From NCBI GenBank assembly GCA_964352775.1, contig CAYGTK010000195.1, positions 1-7,783 on the forward strand: a stretch of 7,783 bases of DNA. The letters are read 5' to 3'. Shown here piece after piece: positions 6,672 through 7,783 of this stretch. Source of the DNA: CAYGTK01 sp964352775 (GTDB lineage Bacteria; Bacteroidota; Bacteroidia; Chitinophagales; CAIOSU01). The position numbers and the translations under genes are program-made. The notes under the pieces are model-generated. The model was given only the letters and a program-made list of their open reading frames with translations, ran no database searches and was not told the origin of the DNA. The first letter of the stretch is position 1, and each line of letters starts with the position of its first letter.

Positions 6672-7046
6672 TTAACCCGCCTTCCAGCACACTTTTCCAT
6701 GAGATAATAACTTTCTCGCTTGTCTGCTTGAAAGTTGCACTACCTCAGCACTTTTGTGTATCTCGGCATGATGTGGATTATCTGGTATGGGTGCATCTTT
6801 AACTATTACACCTACGGCGGAACAGTCCTCTGTGGTTACACTTACTATTGCTTTAAGTTGTTTACCCTCTCTTAGAAATAAGGTGCATTCCTGTTCGCTT
6901 CGACCATCTTGCTTATCTACAGATACTCCTCTAGAGTCTTTAAAAATAGCAGACGAAGGCCTGTCCTCACTTTCTTTCCAGTGGGTGGGATTTAGAATTA
7001 CGCCCCTAAATAGTGTTTCATTTCTTTCCTCTTCCTGCGGCAACAT
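6672..7046 (-). CDS. Conserved hypothetical protein, 124 residues, last gene of a three-gene overlapping operon
   Basis: I do not recognise a named family. The protein has clear conserved-looking blocks: LFRGVILNPTHW (12-23), RPSSAIFKDSRGVSVD (29-44), DGRSEQEC (47-54) and DNPHHAEIH (89-97), followed by a basic helix SSRQARKLL. I recall small proteins in distant bacteria with the same order, 'RGV...W...G-x-x-S-S-A-A-F-K-D-x-x-G-L-S-V-D...NP-x-H-A', encoded beside proteins like the next gene; this is memory only. No signal peptide or membrane segment is seen, so it is probably cytoplasmic. The ATG at 7044-7046 lies inside the end of the preceding gene (29-base overlap), pointing to translational coupling. 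The histidine and cysteine residues could bind metal or act in catalysis, but nothing shows this. Plus-strand frames over the same bases are shadows. Confidence 0.75.
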   Translation of the reverse strand: MLPQEEERNETLFRGVILNPTHWKESEDRPSSAIFKDSRGVSVDKQDGRSEQECTLFLREGKQLKAIVSVTTEDCSAVGVIVKDAPIPDNPHHAEIHKSAEVVQLSSRQARKLLSHGKVCWKAG

Positions 7047-7572
7047 GGAATTCTGTAACGATTTTTTCTATCTCTTTAAATCTAACCTCTCGCTCCTCTT
7101 GTTCGTCTCCAACTTCATTTAGCATTACCACTTTGTCTTCATATACCTCAAATTCCAAGTACATGTCGCCATCTTCAAATTCAAATTGAATGGTATTTCT
7201 GGCTGTTGGAAAAATAGAAGGTTCGTATGGAAGTAATTCTCCCAGTACATCTAAACTTTGTTGAATAGTACCATTGCTTATTGCAGCGGCATGATTACCA
7301 TTCCAGTTATCAGGTAATACGCCAAACTGAGTTATCTTGGCTCTTAATGCGATTTCTTTAGCCCGATGATTAATATCTGTCTGGTTAACATCATTAAACC
7401 CCAAATTGTAGTCTCTTCTTCTTGAAGTCTTAAACGCAGAAACAATTTTTAGAGAAGGAGCAATAAAGCTCCATCCGATATGATTTTTAATGGAATTCCC
7501 CGTTAGATAGAATTTATTGGATTTTGTGCTTGATGACTTTGATATGTAATTAATCTTCTGACTCATCTGCAT
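7018..7572 (-). CDS. Conserved hypothetical protein, 184 residues, middle gene of the overlapping operon
   Basis: This is an uncharacterised, probably cytoplasmic protein with no signal peptide. The first 60 or so residues are polar and basic (SKSSSTKSNK, KTSRRR) and may be a variable segment. The conserved-looking core is residues 72-150: a helix, then LPDNWNGNHAAAIS (86-99), a helix, FPTARNTIQFEFE (121-133) and MYLEFEVYEDKV (137-148). The pattern 'W-(D/N)-G-x-x-A ... P-T-x-x-x-x-I-Q-x-E(W/F) ... (L/I)-E-(I/F)-E' is one I recall from small hypothetical proteins in many phyla. The C-terminus is highly charged (EEREVRFKEIEK). ATG could be at 7572 (MQMSQK) or 7566 (MSQK); both overlap the preceding gene's stop, by 23 or 17 bases. 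Its end overlaps the 124-residue gene by 29 bases. Function is unknown. Confidence 0.75.
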   Translation of the reverse strand: MQMSQKINYISKSSSTKSNKFYLTGNSIKNHIGWSFIAPSLKIVSAFKTSRRRDYNLGFNDVNQTDINHRAKEIALRAKITQFGVLPDNWNGNHAAAISNGTIQQSLDVLGELLPYEPSIFPTARNTIQFEFEDGDMYLEFEVYEDKVVMLNEVGDEQEEREVRFKEIEKIVTEFHVAAGRGKK

Positions 7573-7783
7573 CTAGTTTTGTGATTAAATTTCCGAGTAA
7601 TATATGAAGTGATTTTGCGGCATCCAAATTTATAACCACTCCTGATTGAATAAAACGAATCATACTATCATGGTAGTCTTCGGGTTCGATTGCGTCTGTA
7701 GGAATCATTTCCACATTACCCTCCTCATCAACATCGTGAAGGGTTGATTTTGGTATGGCATATCTTTCATGATAAAAATTTAA
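7550..7783 (-). CDS. Partial hypothetical protein, C-terminal 77 residues, first visible gene of the operon
   Basis: The minus strand is open from the window edge to the TAA at 7550-7552, giving 77 residues of a protein whose start lies outside. Visible pieces are HERYAIPKSTLHDVDEEGNV, an acidic stretch EPEDYHDSMIRFIQSG, then VVINLDAAKSLHILLGNLI, which looks like a strand followed by an amphipathic helix, and an acidic tail DADESED. The unbroken frame, the sensible amphipathic pattern and the overlap with the start of the next gene support it as real. I do not recognise the family. The strand-plus-helix end faintly resembles small DUF3467-type proteins, but that is weak. It is probably co-transcribed and translationally coupled with the two genes after it. 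Confidence 0.65.
   Translation of the reverse strand, partial: LNFYHERYAIPKSTLHDVDEEGNVEMIPTDAIEPEDYHDSMIRFIQSGVVINLDAAKSLHILLGNLITKLDADESED

Noticed and set aside
6669..6678. GGGTTAACCC palindrome as a transcription-factor operator
   Set aside because: It sits on the stop codon at the end of an operon, far from any promoter, and is short enough to be chance.
6608..7122. Two plus-strand reading frames (6608-6802 and 6787-7122)
   Set aside because: They lie opposite the 124-residue minus-strand gene, whose motifs and overlap with its neighbour make it the better call; the plus-strand products show no domain-like pattern and the first crosses the repeat element.

Overview
The window looks like a piece of a draft genome from a Bacteroidota bacterium. 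Evidence for this is a secreted protein ending in a type IX secretion (T9SS) type A sorting domain, TAAATTTG boxes matching the Bacteroidota -7 promoter consensus (TAnnTTTG), A-rich leaders instead of clear Shine-Dalgarno sites, and intergenic sequence of a kind I recall from that phylum. I cannot fix the class or genus.

Layout, left to right. Positions 1-95 (minus) hold the first 31 codons of a gene whose product starts in a style common in Bacteroidota (LIKSLSGSEKRYFKL). A 201-base AT-rich intergenic region follows. Positions 297-2267 (plus) encode a 656-residue exported, T9SS-sorted, multi-domain beta-rich protein. It converges with a 173-residue exported protein of unknown function (2395-2916, minus); each has its own terminator hairpin in the short space between them. 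A divergent intergenic region with a candidate -7 box on each strand separates that gene from the main metabolic gene.

Positions 3114-6513 (plus) encode a fused coenzyme-B12-dependent acyl-CoA mutase of the IcmF type: N-terminal B12-binding domain, MeaB-like G-protein chaperone, C-terminal mutase barrel. Ten Ns (4514-4523) split it into two frames. The same 9 bases, catggaaac, lie on both sides of the Ns, and merging them restores a single 1126-codon frame, so the gap is almost certainly an unjoined contig overlap and not a real break.

After icmF comes about 160 bases of non-coding sequence with two unusual elements: a degenerate tract with a 7-base period, and a GC-richer element with complementary ends resembling intergenic repeats I recall from Bacteroidota. 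The right end (6672-7783, minus) carries three overlapping reading frames that look like one translationally coupled operon of uncharacterised genes. This is the best candidate for an undescribed system in the window. Its first gene is cut by the window edge.

The left genes concern export and the cell surface. icmF concerns acyl-CoA carbon-skeleton rearrangement (branched-chain or short-chain acyl-CoA metabolism) and carries its own cofactor-loading chaperone. The right operon has no assignable pathway. I saw no tRNA, rRNA, CRISPR array or transposase gene.
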